Below, one piece after another: positions 15,511 to 26,970 of a stretch of DNA of 43,345 bases (positions within the stretch are counted from its first letter, which is position 1; every line of letters begins with the position of its first letter). The stretch covers positions 1 to 43,345 of the forward strand of contig JAEWDP010000090.1 of assembly GCA_023390055.1 (NCBI GenBank), given 5' to 3'. This DNA is from Pseudomonadota bacterium. Its GTDB lineage: Bacteria; Pseudomonadota; Alphaproteobacteria; Rhizobiales; Rhizobiaceae. The translations under genes were made by a program, and so were the position numbers. Below the pieces are notes generated by a model. The model searched no databases. It was not told the DNA's origin and was given only the letters and a program-made list of their open reading frames with translations.

Positions 15511-17390
15511 CAGTCCTTCCTCAATCCCCTTCGCGTCCAAGTCGCGAGAAGACCCCTGAGGATGCGCCCGATATCCTCCGACGACGACACGCCGCCGGTC
15601 CATTTGTGCATACCGCACAACGGCTGGTCGGGTTCCTGAACCGGATGATCTCCATCTGTGCGGCAATCCTTCTCGGATTGTTGCTGGTGCTTGTCCTCGT
15701 TTCTGTCGGGCTACGCTACCTGTTCGGAACCGGTTTTGTTGGAATCGAAGAGGCGTCGATCTGGCTGTTTCTCGGCCTCATATCCATGGGAATGCCGGCT
15801 GCGCTGCGTGGGCCCCTGTCGATGCGGCTGGATTGCCTGGTACGCGCAATGCCGCCAGGATTGAGTAAACTGACGAATGTCGGTGCGGATGCGGTTACCG
15901 CGATGGCCGGTTTCATCTTTATTTTCGGAGGAAGCGAGATCGCCATAGTCGTGCGATCCGTATCGCCTGTCTTAGGAATTCCGGATATGTTCCGGACCAT
16001 TTTCTTCGTGGTAGGCGGTGTCTTTCTCGTTACGATCCTCTTTCTGCAGCGTGTCGCTGAGCGAGAAACGGTGGCGGCGATCGTTTCTCTCGTGATTGCG
16101 CTTTTGGCAACTGAAATGCTGCCGTTGATGGAGATGCAGACAGACTGGCCAGTAAGTGTGATCGCTGCGATTTCTGCGGGTATAGGGTTCCTGTTTGGTG
16201 CGCCGCTGGCTCATTGCCTTCTGGCTGGCGTCTTTCTTGCTTTCCCTTTTGGTAGCGGATTGACTACGGCAGCCATCCTGTCGTCTGCCGCAAGCGGCAT
16301 GTCGAAATTCCTGTTGCTCGCAATACCATTCTTTCTTCTGGCTGGCGTAATGCTGACACTTTCCGGTGCAGGTGCACGCCTTGTGCACCTTGCCGAAACC
16401 ATCGTCGGACATCGCAAGGCGGGTCTTGCCCAGACGGCCTTGCTTACCGGTGTATTCTTTTCTGGTGCGTCTGGTTCATCGGTGGCGAATGCTGCGTTTG
16501 GTGCGTCTACCTTTCATCCACATCTGGTTCGTCATGGTTACCCGGCAGAAAAGTCTGCTGCAGTCATTGCAGCCACTGCCATCCTCGATAACGTCATTCC
16601 GCCATCGATAGCGCTTCTCCTGCTTGCTGCGGTAACTGACCTTTCGGTCGGTGCATTGTTGATCGGGGGCGCATACGCCGGGTTGCTGATGGCAATCTGC
16701 CTCGCGGTCGCGATCCGCGTGACCAATGGTGACAGCGCCCGCAGGATACCTGCAGGTTTCGCTGAGCGTCGTGCCGCCTTTTTCAAAGCAATCCCCGCCC
16801 TTGGTCTTGTAATCGTTGTAGTCAGCGGCATTCGGTTCGGTGTTGTTACAATGACAGAGGCCGCAGCACTTGCTGGTGGTTACGCATTGCTGTTGTCGAT
16901 TGCAGGCGGAGCAGAATGGCGCAACCTTGGTACCGGGTTTTGCCAGTGCGCCGTTGAATCCGCCGCAATCGGAATACTTATCGGAGCCGCGACCCCATTC
17001 GCGTTTCTTCTTGCCATAGATGATATTGCCGGTGCGGTGCGCGGACTCCTCACGATGTTCGGTGACGAGCCGTGGCAAATCTTGCTTCTCTGCAATTTGA
17101 TTTTGCTTGCGGCGGGGCTTGTAATCGATACTGGTGCCGCAATTCTTCTGCTGGGCCCCATCCTTGTACCAGTAGCGGTGGCAGTTGATCTTGATCCGAT
17201 CTGGTTCGGGATAATCCTTATCATTAACCTGTTGATTGGCGGGCTAACGCCACCCGTCGGCGTGCTGCTGCTCATCGTGAGCGGTCTTACCGGTGTCTCG
17301 GCCCCTATGCTCTTTCGTGCCGTCGTTCCGTACCTGATCGCTCTGCTGACCTCGCTTCTGATTCTCTGCCTTCTCGCACTCATCTTCTGA
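15507..17390 (+). CDS. TRAP transporter, fused small and large permease (DctQM)
   Basis: This 627-residue membrane protein joins both TRAP permease parts. Residues 1-40 are a hydrophilic tail. About 40-200 hold a DctQ-like four-helix unit (FVGIEEASIWLFLGLISMGMPAALR). About 215-627 hold the DctM unit, with FLFGAPLAHCLLAGVFLAFP, FFSGASGSSVANAAFG and GGLTPPVGVLLL as recognisable DctM motifs. TRAP systems import organic anions and other small solutes with a sodium gradient. It overlaps the ThiY-like gene (ATGA) and precedes the TRAP binding protein. Being under a TPP riboswitch, it presumably moves a thiamine-related compound. That is a prediction from context. Confidence 0.9.
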   Translation: MTVLPQSPSRPSREKTPEDAPDILRRRHAAGPFVHTAQRLVGFLNRMISICAAILLGLLLVLVLVSVGLRYLFGTGFVGIEEASIWLFLGLISMGMPAALRGPLSMRLDCLVRAMPPGLSKLTNVGADAVTAMAGFIFIFGGSEIAIVVRSVSPVLGIPDMFRTIFFVVGGVFLVTILFLQRVAERETVAAIVSLVIALLATEMLPLMEMQTDWPVSVIAAISAGIGFLFGAPLAHCLLAGVFLAFPFGSGLTTAAILSSAASGMSKFLLLAIPFFLLAGVMLTLSGAGARLVHLAETIVGHRKAGLAQTALLTGVFFSGASGSSVANAAFGASTFHPHLVRHGYPAEKSAAVIAATAILDNVIPPSIALLLLAAVTDLSVGALLIGGAYAGLLMAICLAVAIRVTNGDSARRIPAGFAERRAAFFKAIPALGLVIVVVSGIRFGVVTMTEAAALAGGYALLLSIAGGAEWRNLGTGFCQCAVESAAIGILIGAATPFAFLLAIDDIAGAVRGLLTMFGDEPWQILLLCNLILLAAGLVIDTGAAILLLGPILVPVAVAVDLDPIWFGIILIINLLIGGLTPPVGVLLLIVSGLTGVSAPMLFRAVVPYLIALLTSLLILCLLALIF

Positions 17391-17399
17391 AAGGATATC

Positions 17400-18401
17400 A
17401 TGATGGTACTCTTCACGCGCCGCACATTGCTGGCAGCTGCAGCTGTCACGCCCATTCTCGCGGCACCACCATTACTGAGGACTGCGGATGCCCGGGCGAC
17501 ATCGGTTACAGTTGCCTCGCTCCTCGGTGAGGAAAAGCCGGAGACTCAGGTCTGGCGCTGGATTGCCGCGCGCCTGGAAGACCATCTCCCCGGCCGATTT
17601 CGCTTCAGGATTGTTACTGACGGTGCGCTGGGAGGAGAAAAGAGCGTGGCGGACAGTACACTGCTCGGCTCTGTCCAGGCGAGCCTTTCCACGGTCTCTA
17701 CACTCGCATCCTGGGTACCGGAACTGCAATTACTTGATCTGCCCTTTCTCTATCGAAATGGAGCGCATCTCGATCTAACGGTGAACGGCGAGATCGGCCA
17801 GGGACTGGTTCGCCGCCTGGCGGATGAGGGTTTTGTAGTCGGCGGGTTTATCGACTACGGGCCGCGACACCTGCTTGCGAAGGAAGCAATTGTCTTGCCC
17901 GAACAGATGGATGGGAGAACGATGCGAGTCATTCAAAGCCGGCTTCATACCAGTCTCTGGTCGGGATTTGGCGCGATACCGGTTGGCATTCCGATTACCG
18001 AAACCTACAACGCCTTGTCCACCGGTGTCGTGGATGCCATGGATCTCACCGTCTCTGCATATGCCGGTTTCAAGCTCTATGAGGTTGTTCCCTATCTCAC
18101 CGAAACGGCGCACATTCGCTCTGCAGGTGTGATTTTTTATGCAAAGGCGTTCTGGGACGGCCTCGGTCAGGAAGAAAAGGGTGTGCTCATGGATGTTTCG
18201 GCAGAAGCAGCCGGTCTCTTTAACGAGTGGATGGCGGCAGATGAGCAGGCTTCGCTTGAACAGGTGACCTCGGAGGGCGCACACGTCATCCAGGCAGATG
18301 CACGGACACTGTGGGAAAGACACGCCGAGCCTGTCTGGAACGAGTTCGAGGAGATTGTTGGCGGTCGTGCAGCGATAGAAGCAGTGCGGGCTCTTGGTTG
18401 A
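17400..18401 (+). CDS. TRAP transporter substrate-binding protein (DctP-like)
   Basis: The product has 333 residues with an N-terminal twin-arginine-like export signal (FTRRTLLAAAAVTPIL, cleavage near residue 32). The mature domain has the DctP pattern: FRIVTDGALGGEKSVADSTLLGSVQASL (about 65-92), LDLPFLYR, and GRTMRVIQSRLHTSLWSGFGAIPVGIPITETYNALSTGVVDAMD (about 175-220). The arginine there normally binds a ligand carboxylate, which suggests an acidic solute. AAAGGA precedes the ATG, nine bases after the DctQM stop. It ends convergent with the mutase gene. The ligand is unknown; riboswitch control suggests a thiamine pathway intermediate. Confidence 0.9.
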   Translation: MMVLFTRRTLLAAAAVTPILAAPPLLRTADARATSVTVASLLGEEKPETQVWRWIAARLEDHLPGRFRFRIVTDGALGGEKSVADSTLLGSVQASLSTVSTLASWVPELQLLDLPFLYRNGAHLDLTVNGEIGQGLVRRLADEGFVVGGFIDYGPRHLLAKEAIVLPEQMDGRTMRVIQSRLHTSLWSGFGAIPVGIPITETYNALSTGVVDAMDLTVSAYAGFKLYEVVPYLTETAHIRSAGVIFYAKAFWDGLGQEEKGVLMDVSAEAAGLFNEWMAADEQASLEQVTSEGAHVIQADARTLWERHAEPVWNEFEEIVGGRAAIEAVRALG

Positions 18402-18449
18402 GAAACTACACACTTCGCGTTCGCTATCAAGTCGATAACGTCGGCTGCA

Positions 18450-20584
<2,135 letters not shown>

Positions 20585-20588
<4 letters not shown>

Positions 20589-22591
20589 TCGAACTCCATG
20601 ATCAGTTCATCGACACCAAGAGATTGGCCGGTGACCACGGCAATACGCTTGATGATCCCCTTGCGCTCCGCCTTCAGGACGTTTTCCATCTTCATGGCCT
20701 CGACGCTTGCCAGTGCTTGCCCCGCCTCGACCATGTCGCCGTCCTTGACAGTGATCGAGGTGATGATGCCTGGCATCGGGCAAAGGAGCATCCTGGACGT
20801 GTCCGGCGGCAGTTTGATGGGCATAAGGCGTGCGAGTTCGGCCACGCGTGGACTTCGAACTCTGGCCATGACGTCCATTCCGCGCCATCGCAGACGGATC
20901 GCCGATCCGACCAGATCAACCTTTACGCCCATTTGATTGCCGCTGACACGGAAGCTTGCATGGCGTTGACCGGGCGACCAATCGCTTGCCACCGACAAGG
21001 CTTCGTCATCGGATAAACGTACAAATGTGCCGTTTTCCGATGTCTCCAGCGTGACGGCCTCTTCGATGCCGGAAAGTGCCACGACCCAATGATTGCCCAC
21101 GACACGCCGATGATTGCCGATCGTGCCGGAAATCTGTACCGCACGAGCCTGCAGATCCTGGTTGATAACCGTTGCGATGACGATAAGCTTGCGAGCCTGT
21201 GCGACGTCCGGGCTGACGCCGGTAAAGCCTTCGGGAAATTCCTCTGCAATGAACGCGGTGGTCAATTTGCCCGACCGGAACCGTGGATGCTGCATTACTC
21301 CCGACAGGAAAGGAAGATTGTGGCCGACACCTTCCACCTCGAATTCGTCGAGAGCATTGCTCATGGCGTCGATTGCTGTTTCCCGATCGGATGCCCAGGT
21401 GCAGAGCTTGGCGATCATCGGATCATAGTACATCGATATCTCGCCGCCTTCGAAGACGCCGGTGTCGTTGCGCACCACCGTTCCGTCTGCCTGTATTCCT
21501 TCAGTGGGCGGCCGATAGCGGGTAAGCCTGCCAATAGATGGCAGGAAATTGCGGTATGGATCCTCGGCATAAAGACGGCTTTCGATTGCCCATCCGTTTA
21601 GCTCCACATCGTCCTGTCCGAAGGAAAGACGCTCGCCGGCCGCAATGCGAATCATCTCTTCGACAAGGTCGATGCCGGTGATCAACTCGGTGACCGGGTG
21701 CTCGACCTGCAATCGGGTATTCATCTCAAGGAAATAAAATCGTCGATTACCGTCAACAATGAACTCTACAGTGCCGGCGGAATGGTAACCAACGGCTTTG
21801 GCAAGAGCAACGGCCTGTTCACCCATGGCGCGCCGGGTGCTCTCGTCAAGAAAGGAAGACGGAGCTTCCTCGATGACCTTCTGATTGCGCCGCTGGATCG
21901 AGCATTCCCGTTCTCCCAGATACAAGACATTGCCATGCTTGTCACCGAGGACCTGGATCTCTATGTGGCGCGGCTCGGTTACGAACTTCTCGATGAAGAT
22001 CCGGTCGTCACCAAAGGAATTCCTCGCTTCGTTCTTCGAGGACTGAAATCCTTCTCGCGCTTCTTCATCGTTCCAGGCGATCCGCATGCCCTTTCCGCCG
22101 CCGCCCGCTGAGGCCTTGATCATCACAGGATAGCCGATCGAACGCGAGATCGAGACAGCTTGATCGGCGCCGTCGATCAGCCCCATATGTCCTGGTACGG
22201 TGGAAACACCAGCTTCGGCTGCCAGCTTCTTGGAGGTGATCTTGTCGCCCATTGACTGGATCGCACCGACCGGAGGGCCTATGAATGTAACGCCTTGCTT
22301 GTCCAGGGCTTCGGCAAATGCAGGATTTTCCGACAAGAATCCATACCCCGGATGCACTGCATCGGCGCCGGTTTGACGGATGGCCTCGACGATCTTGTCG
22401 ATCACGATATAAGATTGGTTTGAAGGGGCCGCACCGATGTGGACGACCTCGTCGGCTTGCCTGACATGCAGAGCGTTGGCGTCCGCGTCAGAGTAGACGG
22501 CAACGGTTGCAATGCCCATCTTCTTTGCCGTCCGAATGATCCGGCATGCGATTTCGCCGCGATTGGCTATGAGAATCTTCTTGAGTGCCAC
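20585..22591 (-). CDS. pccA: Propionyl-CoA carboxylase alpha (biotin carboxylase) subunit
   Basis: The product has 668 residues. The N-terminal biotin carboxylase unit begins KKILIANRGEIACRIIRTAKK, with the ATP-grasp glycine-rich loop SAGGGGKGMRIAW near 165-178 and EMNTRLQVEHPVTE near 288-301. The middle (about 460-590) is the alpha-subunit linker domain. The C-terminus is a biotinyl domain with the modified lysine in VEAMKMENVL near residue 633. With PccB it carboxylates propionyl-CoA to methylmalonyl-CoA. It lies two bases after the small upstream gene and overlaps scpA by ATGA, so the genes form one operon. Confidence 0.95.
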
Positions 22592-22593
22592 CG

Positions 22594-22971
22594 TCAGATC
22601 TCCATGAGGTCTTCGAAAGCTTCCGGAAAGCTCTGCCGTGCGACCTTCTCGTTTATTACCAACAGTGCTGTGTAGGAAGATGGATCGAAATCCTTTTCAG
22701 CTGAAATCACCTCACGGCCGAAAAGGAGATTGAGACGCGCCGCATCAAGATTTCCCCGTTCGAATGGCTCAGCTCCGAAATGATACCAAAGAGCGTGCAT
22801 GAAAGCAGCGTCAACCTGATGTTCCTTGGTGCCGGGGCGGCCGCGTCGGGGAAGCACTTTGATTGGCGTGACCCCCTTCGGATTGGCACGGCGGATGGTG
22901 AACTGGATGCCTGTGCCGGGCATTCCGGAGGGAAAGCCACGGTGCTTCGTCATGTCTGGCAGGTTTGCCAT
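22594..22971 (-). CDS. Uncharacterised 125-residue protein within the pcc operon
   Basis: I do not recognise this family. The protein is soluble, without signal peptide or membrane segment. It has a basic, glycine- and proline-rich first half (RGFPSGMPGTGIQF, KVLPRRGRPGTKEHQ) and an alpha/beta-looking second half (FMHALWYHFGAEPFERGNLDAARL, DPSSYTALLVINEKVARQSF). AAGGAGA precedes the ATG at 22971. It is 20 bp after the glutathione transferase gene and two bases before pccA, so it is certainly co-translated with the carboxylase genes. The tight spacing argues that it is real and may assist carboxylase assembly or regulation; that is speculation. Confidence 0.75.
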   Translation of the reverse strand: MANLPDMTKHRGFPSGMPGTGIQFTIRRANPKGVTPIKVLPRRGRPGTKEHQVDAAFMHALWYHFGAEPFERGNLDAARLNLLFGREVISAEKDFDPSSYTALLVINEKVARQSFPEAFEDLMEI

Positions 22972-22991
22972 CCTGGTCTCCTTGAGCCGGG

Positions 22992-23906
22992 CTATTGATG
23001 GTCGCCGATCTTGTCCTCGGTCTTCGTTTGGAAGTCTTCGGCTGAGTGGCGTTCGTGCAGTTGGCTTGAAGGGTCACCGGACGTCCGATTGACCATGCTG
23101 CCACGTTGCACGGCCGGTCGTTCACCAACCTGTCGGGTCCAGCGCTGTACATGCTCATAGTCATCCACTGACAAAAAGTCGCCAGCGTCGTCATAGGCAT
23201 CCTTCAGCGCCAGTCGACCATACCAGGGCCAGATTGCCATATCTGCGATCGTATATTCCGTTCCGGCAAAGTATTCATTCGTGGCCAGATGCCGATTTAA
23301 GACATCCATCTGCCGCTTTACCTCCATGGCGTAACGATTGATGGCATACTCGATCTTCATCGGCGCATAGGCATAGAAATGGCCGAAGCCGCCGCCAAGG
23401 AAAGGTCCAGATCCCATTTGCCAGAATAGCCAGTTGAGCGCCTGTGTTCGCGCATGGATATCAGTTGGCAGGAAGCTGGCGAATTTTTCTGCCAGGTAGA
23501 GGAGGATAGAACCAGATTCAAAGACCCGGACAGGCTCACCACCGCCCGTAGGGAAGCGATCCAGCATCGCCGGGATCTTGGAGTTGGGATTCACGTCAAC
23601 GAAGCCGGATCCAAATTGGTCACCCTCGCCTATCCTTATGAGCCAGGCGTCGTATTCGGCCTCGCTGTGGCCGGTAGCCAGGAGTTCTTCCAGTAGTATG
23701 GTGACCTTCACGCCGTTCGGGGTGCCCAGCGAATAGAGTTGCAAGGGATGCTGGCCAACGGGCAGCGTTTTCTCGTGGGTCGGACCGGCGATCGGGCGGT
23801 TGATATTGGCGAATGCCCCACCATTACCAGTCTCCCAGACCCAGACTTTGGGAGGAACGTAACCGGCTGGAAAGTTCTTCTCGGATGCAGATGAGGTGTC
23901 GGTCAT
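22992..23906 (-). CDS. yghU: Glutathione transferase-like protein, YghU type
   Basis: This 304-residue protein is of the Nu-class GST group. The distinctive N-terminal extension (PAGYVPPKVWVWETGNGGAFANINRPIAGPTHEK, residues 15-48) precedes a thioredoxin-fold domain with LYSLGTPNGVKVTILLEEL near 58-76; T-P-N contacts glutathione in E. coli YghU. The domain continues through NPNSKIPAMLD and FESGSILLYLAEKF. The C-terminal helical domain (about 150-275) has YTIADMAIWPW. YghU-type enzymes have disulfide reductase and peroxidase activity with glutathione. GAGGA lies eight bases before the ATG. Its placement inside the propionate cluster is unexplained. Confidence 0.92.
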   Translation of the reverse strand: MTDTSSASEKNFPAGYVPPKVWVWETGNGGAFANINRPIAGPTHEKTLPVGQHPLQLYSLGTPNGVKVTILLEELLATGHSEAEYDAWLIRIGEGDQFGSGFVDVNPNSKIPAMLDRFPTGGGEPVRVFESGSILLYLAEKFASFLPTDIHARTQALNWLFWQMGSGPFLGGGFGHFYAYAPMKIEYAINRYAMEVKRQMDVLNRHLATNEYFAGTEYTIADMAIWPWYGRLALKDAYDDAGDFLSVDDYEHVQRWTRQVGERPAVQRGSMVNRTSGDPSSQLHERHSAEDFQTKTEDKIGDHQ

Positions 23907-23997
23907 GATTATCAGGTCCTCTTAACTCGAATGTGCCGGGTGAGGTGCGCAACAAGAACCATATAGGGACCGGAAGCGAATGAGCGTAGTGTTCTCC

Positions 23998-25530
23998 CTA
24001 GAGCGGGATTGTGTCGTGCTTCTTCCAGTGGGTTGTGACCTTCTTGTTGCGCAGGGATGCAAAGGCGCGGGAAATACGGCGGCGTGACGAATGCGGCATG
24101 ATCACCTCGTCGATGAAACCGCGTTCGGCGGCAACAAACGGATTGGCGAAACGCTCTTCGTATTGTGTAGCTCGTGCGATAATTTTCTCCGGATCACCAA
24201 GTTCGGAACGGTAGAGGATCTCGGTGGCCCCCTTGGCTCCCATCACGGCGATCTCGGCTGTTGGCCAGGCATAGTTGATATCGGCACCGATATGTTTTGA
24301 GGCCATCACATCGTAGGCGCCACCATAGGCCTTGCGGGTAATCAGTGTGACCATCGGCACGGTGGCTTGCGCATAGGCGAAAAGCAGTTTTGCACCGTGC
24401 TTGATGACGCCACCATATTCCTGTGCCACTCCCGGTAAAAACCCCGGGACATCGACGAGTGTCAGGATCGGAATCGAAAAAGCATCACAGAAGCGGACGA
24501 AGCGCGCACCCTTGCGCGATGAATCGATGTCGAGACAACCGGCGAGCACCATCGGTTGATTGGCCACGACGCCAACCGTCTGTCCCTCGATCCTCAAAAA
24601 ACCGATGATTATATTGCCTGCATAGGCCTCCTGGATTTCGAAGAAGTCACCCTCGTCGGCTATCGCATGAATGAGTTCCTTCATGTCGTATGGTTTGGCC
24701 GCACTGTCGGGGATGAGGCTGTCAAGTCGCTCCTCCAGACGTGCCGGATCATCATGGAACGGTCGGACCGGGGGATGTTCGTGGTTGTTGAGGGGCAGGA
24801 AATCAAACAGCCTGCGTGTAGCCTCCAGTGCCTCGATATCGTTTTCGTATGCGGCATCGGCGACGGAAGATTTCTTGGTGTGGGTCGTCGCGCCACCAAG
24901 CTCTTCGGCAGTAACGATCTCGTTAGTGACAGTCTTGACCACATCTGGTCCCGTCACGAACATGTAAGAAGAATCGCGTACCATGAAGATGAAATCGGTC
25001 ATGGCCGGAGAATAGACTGCGCCGCCTGCGCAAGGCCCCATGATGACAGAGATCTGCGGAATGACGCCGGAAGCCTCGACGTTGCGACGGAAAACTTCGG
25101 CATAGCCTGCGAGCGAGGCGACGCCCTCCTGGATGCGGGCACCACCGGAATCGTTCAGCCCGATGACCGGTGCTCCGACTTTTACCGCCATGTCCATGAT
25201 CTTGCAGATCTTCTGGGCATGTGTCTCGGATAGTGAGCCACCAAGTACAGTGAAATCCTGGGAAAAGACGTAGACCTGTCTCCCATTGATCGTACCCCAG
25301 CCGGTCACGACGCCGTCACCGGCAATCTTCTGTTCGGCCATGCCGAAATCCACCGCCCGGTGGGTGACATACATGTCGAATTCCTCGAAAGAGCCTTCAT
25401 CGAGCAGAACTTCAATTCGCTCGCGAGCGGTCAGCTTGCCCTTGCCGTGCTGGGCTGCAATCCGTCTGTCCCCGCCGCCAAGTCTCGCTTCGGCCCGTCG
25501 TCTCTCCAGTTCCTGCAGCACTGTGCGCAT
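23998..25530 (-). CDS. pccB: Propionyl-CoA carboxylase beta (carboxyltransferase) subunit
   Basis: The 510-residue carboxyltransferase moves CO2 from biotin to propionyl-CoA. It shows LTARERIEVLLDEGSFEEFD near 37-56, QDFTVLGGSLSETHAQKICKIMD near 95-117, and the oxyanion-type motifs LNDSGGARIQEGVASL and GPCAGGAVYSPAMTDFIFM. The C-terminal half has GVVANQPMVLAGCLD and AYGGAYDVMASKH. The frame is open further upstream, but the ATG at 25530 has GGGAGG five bases before it and gives the family length. It begins the cluster that continues with the GST, small protein, pccA and scpA genes. About 90 bp separate it from the next gene, so an internal promoter is possible. Confidence 0.95.
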   Translation of the reverse strand: MRTVLQELERRRAEARLGGGDRRIAAQHGKGKLTARERIEVLLDEGSFEEFDMYVTHRAVDFGMAEQKIAGDGVVTGWGTINGRQVYVFSQDFTVLGGSLSETHAQKICKIMDMAVKVGAPVIGLNDSGGARIQEGVASLAGYAEVFRRNVEASGVIPQISVIMGPCAGGAVYSPAMTDFIFMVRDSSYMFVTGPDVVKTVTNEIVTAEELGGATTHTKKSSVADAAYENDIEALEATRRLFDFLPLNNHEHPPVRPFHDDPARLEERLDSLIPDSAAKPYDMKELIHAIADEGDFFEIQEAYAGNIIIGFLRIEGQTVGVVANQPMVLAGCLDIDSSRKGARFVRFCDAFSIPILTLVDVPGFLPGVAQEYGGVIKHGAKLLFAYAQATVPMVTLITRKAYGGAYDVMASKHIGADINYAWPTAEIAVMGAKGATEILYRSELGDPEKIIARATQYEERFANPFVAAERGFIDEVIMPHSSRRRISRAFASLRNKKVTTHWKKHDTIPL

Positions 25531-25567
25531 TGGACCTCCCTCATGCCATTTTATCATTTGTAGCCGC

Positions 25568-25584
25568 TTGCGAAGTCTGCGCAA
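25568..25584. promoter_or_regulatory. Palindrome upstream of pccB
   Basis: TTGCG (25568-25572) and CGCAA (25580-25584) form a perfect inverted repeat with a seven-base spacer, 38 bp upstream of the pccB start. On the minus strand the first half reads TTTGCGCA, close to the TTTGCAAA box of PccR-type propionate regulators known from Rhodobacter. No such regulator is encoded in the window. Function is inferred. Confidence 0.4.
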
Positions 25585-25760
25585 ACCACCCGTGATGGAA
25601 GTATGTATATTTGTTGCAGTTTCGCATCCTCTACCTTGGTATCGTCGTACGAATTCCAACTGGCGATCGGACACTCTGCATGGCAAGGACTGAAAAGGAG
25701 GCGGGATCCTGGCCCGAAAAGCTTGCCACCAGGATTGAATGCACGTTCAGGCAAATTGCG

Positions 25761-25793
25761 CACTGGCGGAGTTGCCTCGCAGTTCCGCCAGTG
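25761..25793 (-). terminator. Hairpin downstream of the Ldh2-family gene
   Basis: CACTGGCGGA (25761-25770) is perfectly complementary to TCCGCCAGTG (25784-25793), with a 13-base loop. It lies about 47 bases past the stop codon of the dehydrogenase gene at 25840. No T-run follows, so efficiency as a terminator is uncertain. Confidence 0.5.
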
Positions 25794-25839
25794 AGTGGGA
25801 GAATGTGTCGCTTTCGTCTGATCTGCCGGCCGCGTTAGC

Positions 25840-26925
25840 TTATCTCTTGAAAGGCACAGTAAGCCCATACCGCTTTGAAAGAGCTGTGAACGCTTCCTGT
25901 GTCACAGGGTCTAGGGGAATGCCGGCATGGCGCCGTTCTTCTTCAACCTTCCATTCGCGATCGCCTGGTGCCAGGACAGTCATTCCGTCACGAGCGGGCG
26001 AGGCTCGCAAGGTGTCGACATAGCGCTTTATGCCTGACTGGAAGGTGTCCTCATCTAGAAAGGCTTGCGGTTTCATTGCGAGGACGAATGCACCCATTGC
26101 GCGAGGAGTAGCGAGGTCTGGTCCGTCCATGGGCAATATGTCAAAGCTCAGGCGCATCCCTGACACAACGGCACTCAAAATCTCGACGAGACCGGCAAGG
26201 CCGGCACCCTTGAACCCGAATTCCCCCCCTACCGGCGCAAGCATCTCGACGGCAGATGGTTCGAGAGTATTTTGTCCCGTCGCGTCTGACGCGATGCCCT
26301 CCGGTAGCGGGACGCCGAGGCTGCGGTAGAGCTGGACCCGATTGTAGGGAATAGCACTGGTTGCCATATCAAGCAGCCATGGCCGCTCGTTCTTGACCGG
26401 AACTGCAAAGGCGATCGGGTTTGTTCCGTGAAAGCGCATTGCACCGTCATGCAGGCGCACAAAACTGTCGGAGTTACAAACCGCCAGGCCAATGAAGCCT
26501 TGCTGAGCTGCAGCCATTGCGTAGGCACCGGCCGGACCAAAATGCGAACTGTTGCGGATTGATACGGCGCCGATACCGAATTTCTCCGCGAGTGCCATGG
26601 CATGATCCATACCGCGGTAGGCGCCAAGGGCCCCATGGCCGTTATCCGCATCAAGTGCTGCGACGGCACCGAAGGAGTGCACGACGGCTACGTTGGGCTG
26701 GCGATTGACCTGGCCACCTTTGATGACGTCGACATAATATTCGAGAAGTCTGACACCATGGCTGTCCACTCCATGGCGTGATCCGTGCATCATCGCGCGT
26801 GTGGCGGCGTCTGCTGTAGCGGTATCTGCTCCGATTGCAGCAAATATCTTGCGACAGAACAGGTCAGTATCCTCGATGGAGGCATAGACGACATTGGCCG
26901 TCTGCTCGTCTGGCGATGAACTCAT
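25840..26925 (-). CDS. Malate/L-lactate dehydrogenase (Ldh2) family oxidoreductase
   Basis: This 361-residue cytoplasmic NAD(P)H-dependent 2-oxo/2-hydroxyacid dehydrogenase is not related to classical lactate dehydrogenase. Family landmarks are RHGVDSHGVRLLEYYVD near 50-66 with the catalytic histidine, NSSHFGPAGAYAMAA near 125-139, and FHGTNPIAFAVP near 169-180. GFKGAGLAGLVEILSA follows near 238-253. Known members reduce 2,3-diketogulonate, ureidoglycolate, sulfolactate or piperideine-2-carboxylate; nothing here chooses among them. GGAGG lies eight bases before the ATG. It diverges from the tandem-HTH GntR regulator, which probably controls it. Confidence 0.9.
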   Translation of the reverse strand: MSSSPDEQTANVVYASIEDTDLFCRKIFAAIGADTATADAATRAMMHGSRHGVDSHGVRLLEYYVDVIKGGQVNRQPNVAVVHSFGAVAALDADNGHGALGAYRGMDHAMALAEKFGIGAVSIRNSSHFGPAGAYAMAAAQQGFIGLAVCNSDSFVRLHDGAMRFHGTNPIAFAVPVKNERPWLLDMATSAIPYNRVQLYRSLGVPLPEGIASDATGQNTLEPSAVEMLAPVGGEFGFKGAGLAGLVEILSAVVSGMRLSFDILPMDGPDLATPRAMGAFVLAMKPQAFLDEDTFQSGIKRYVDTLRASPARDGMTVLAPGDREWKVEEERRHAGIPLDPVTQEAFTALSKRYGLTVPFKR

Positions 26926-26970
26926 GGATCCGGCCTCCGTCTAGTTTCGGGATCTGTTTACGTATCAATA

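Noticed and set aside
24556..25233. 225-codon open frame on the plus strand
   Set aside because: It is antisense to pccB, which has full family motifs; the frame reflects codon bias and has no domain pattern.
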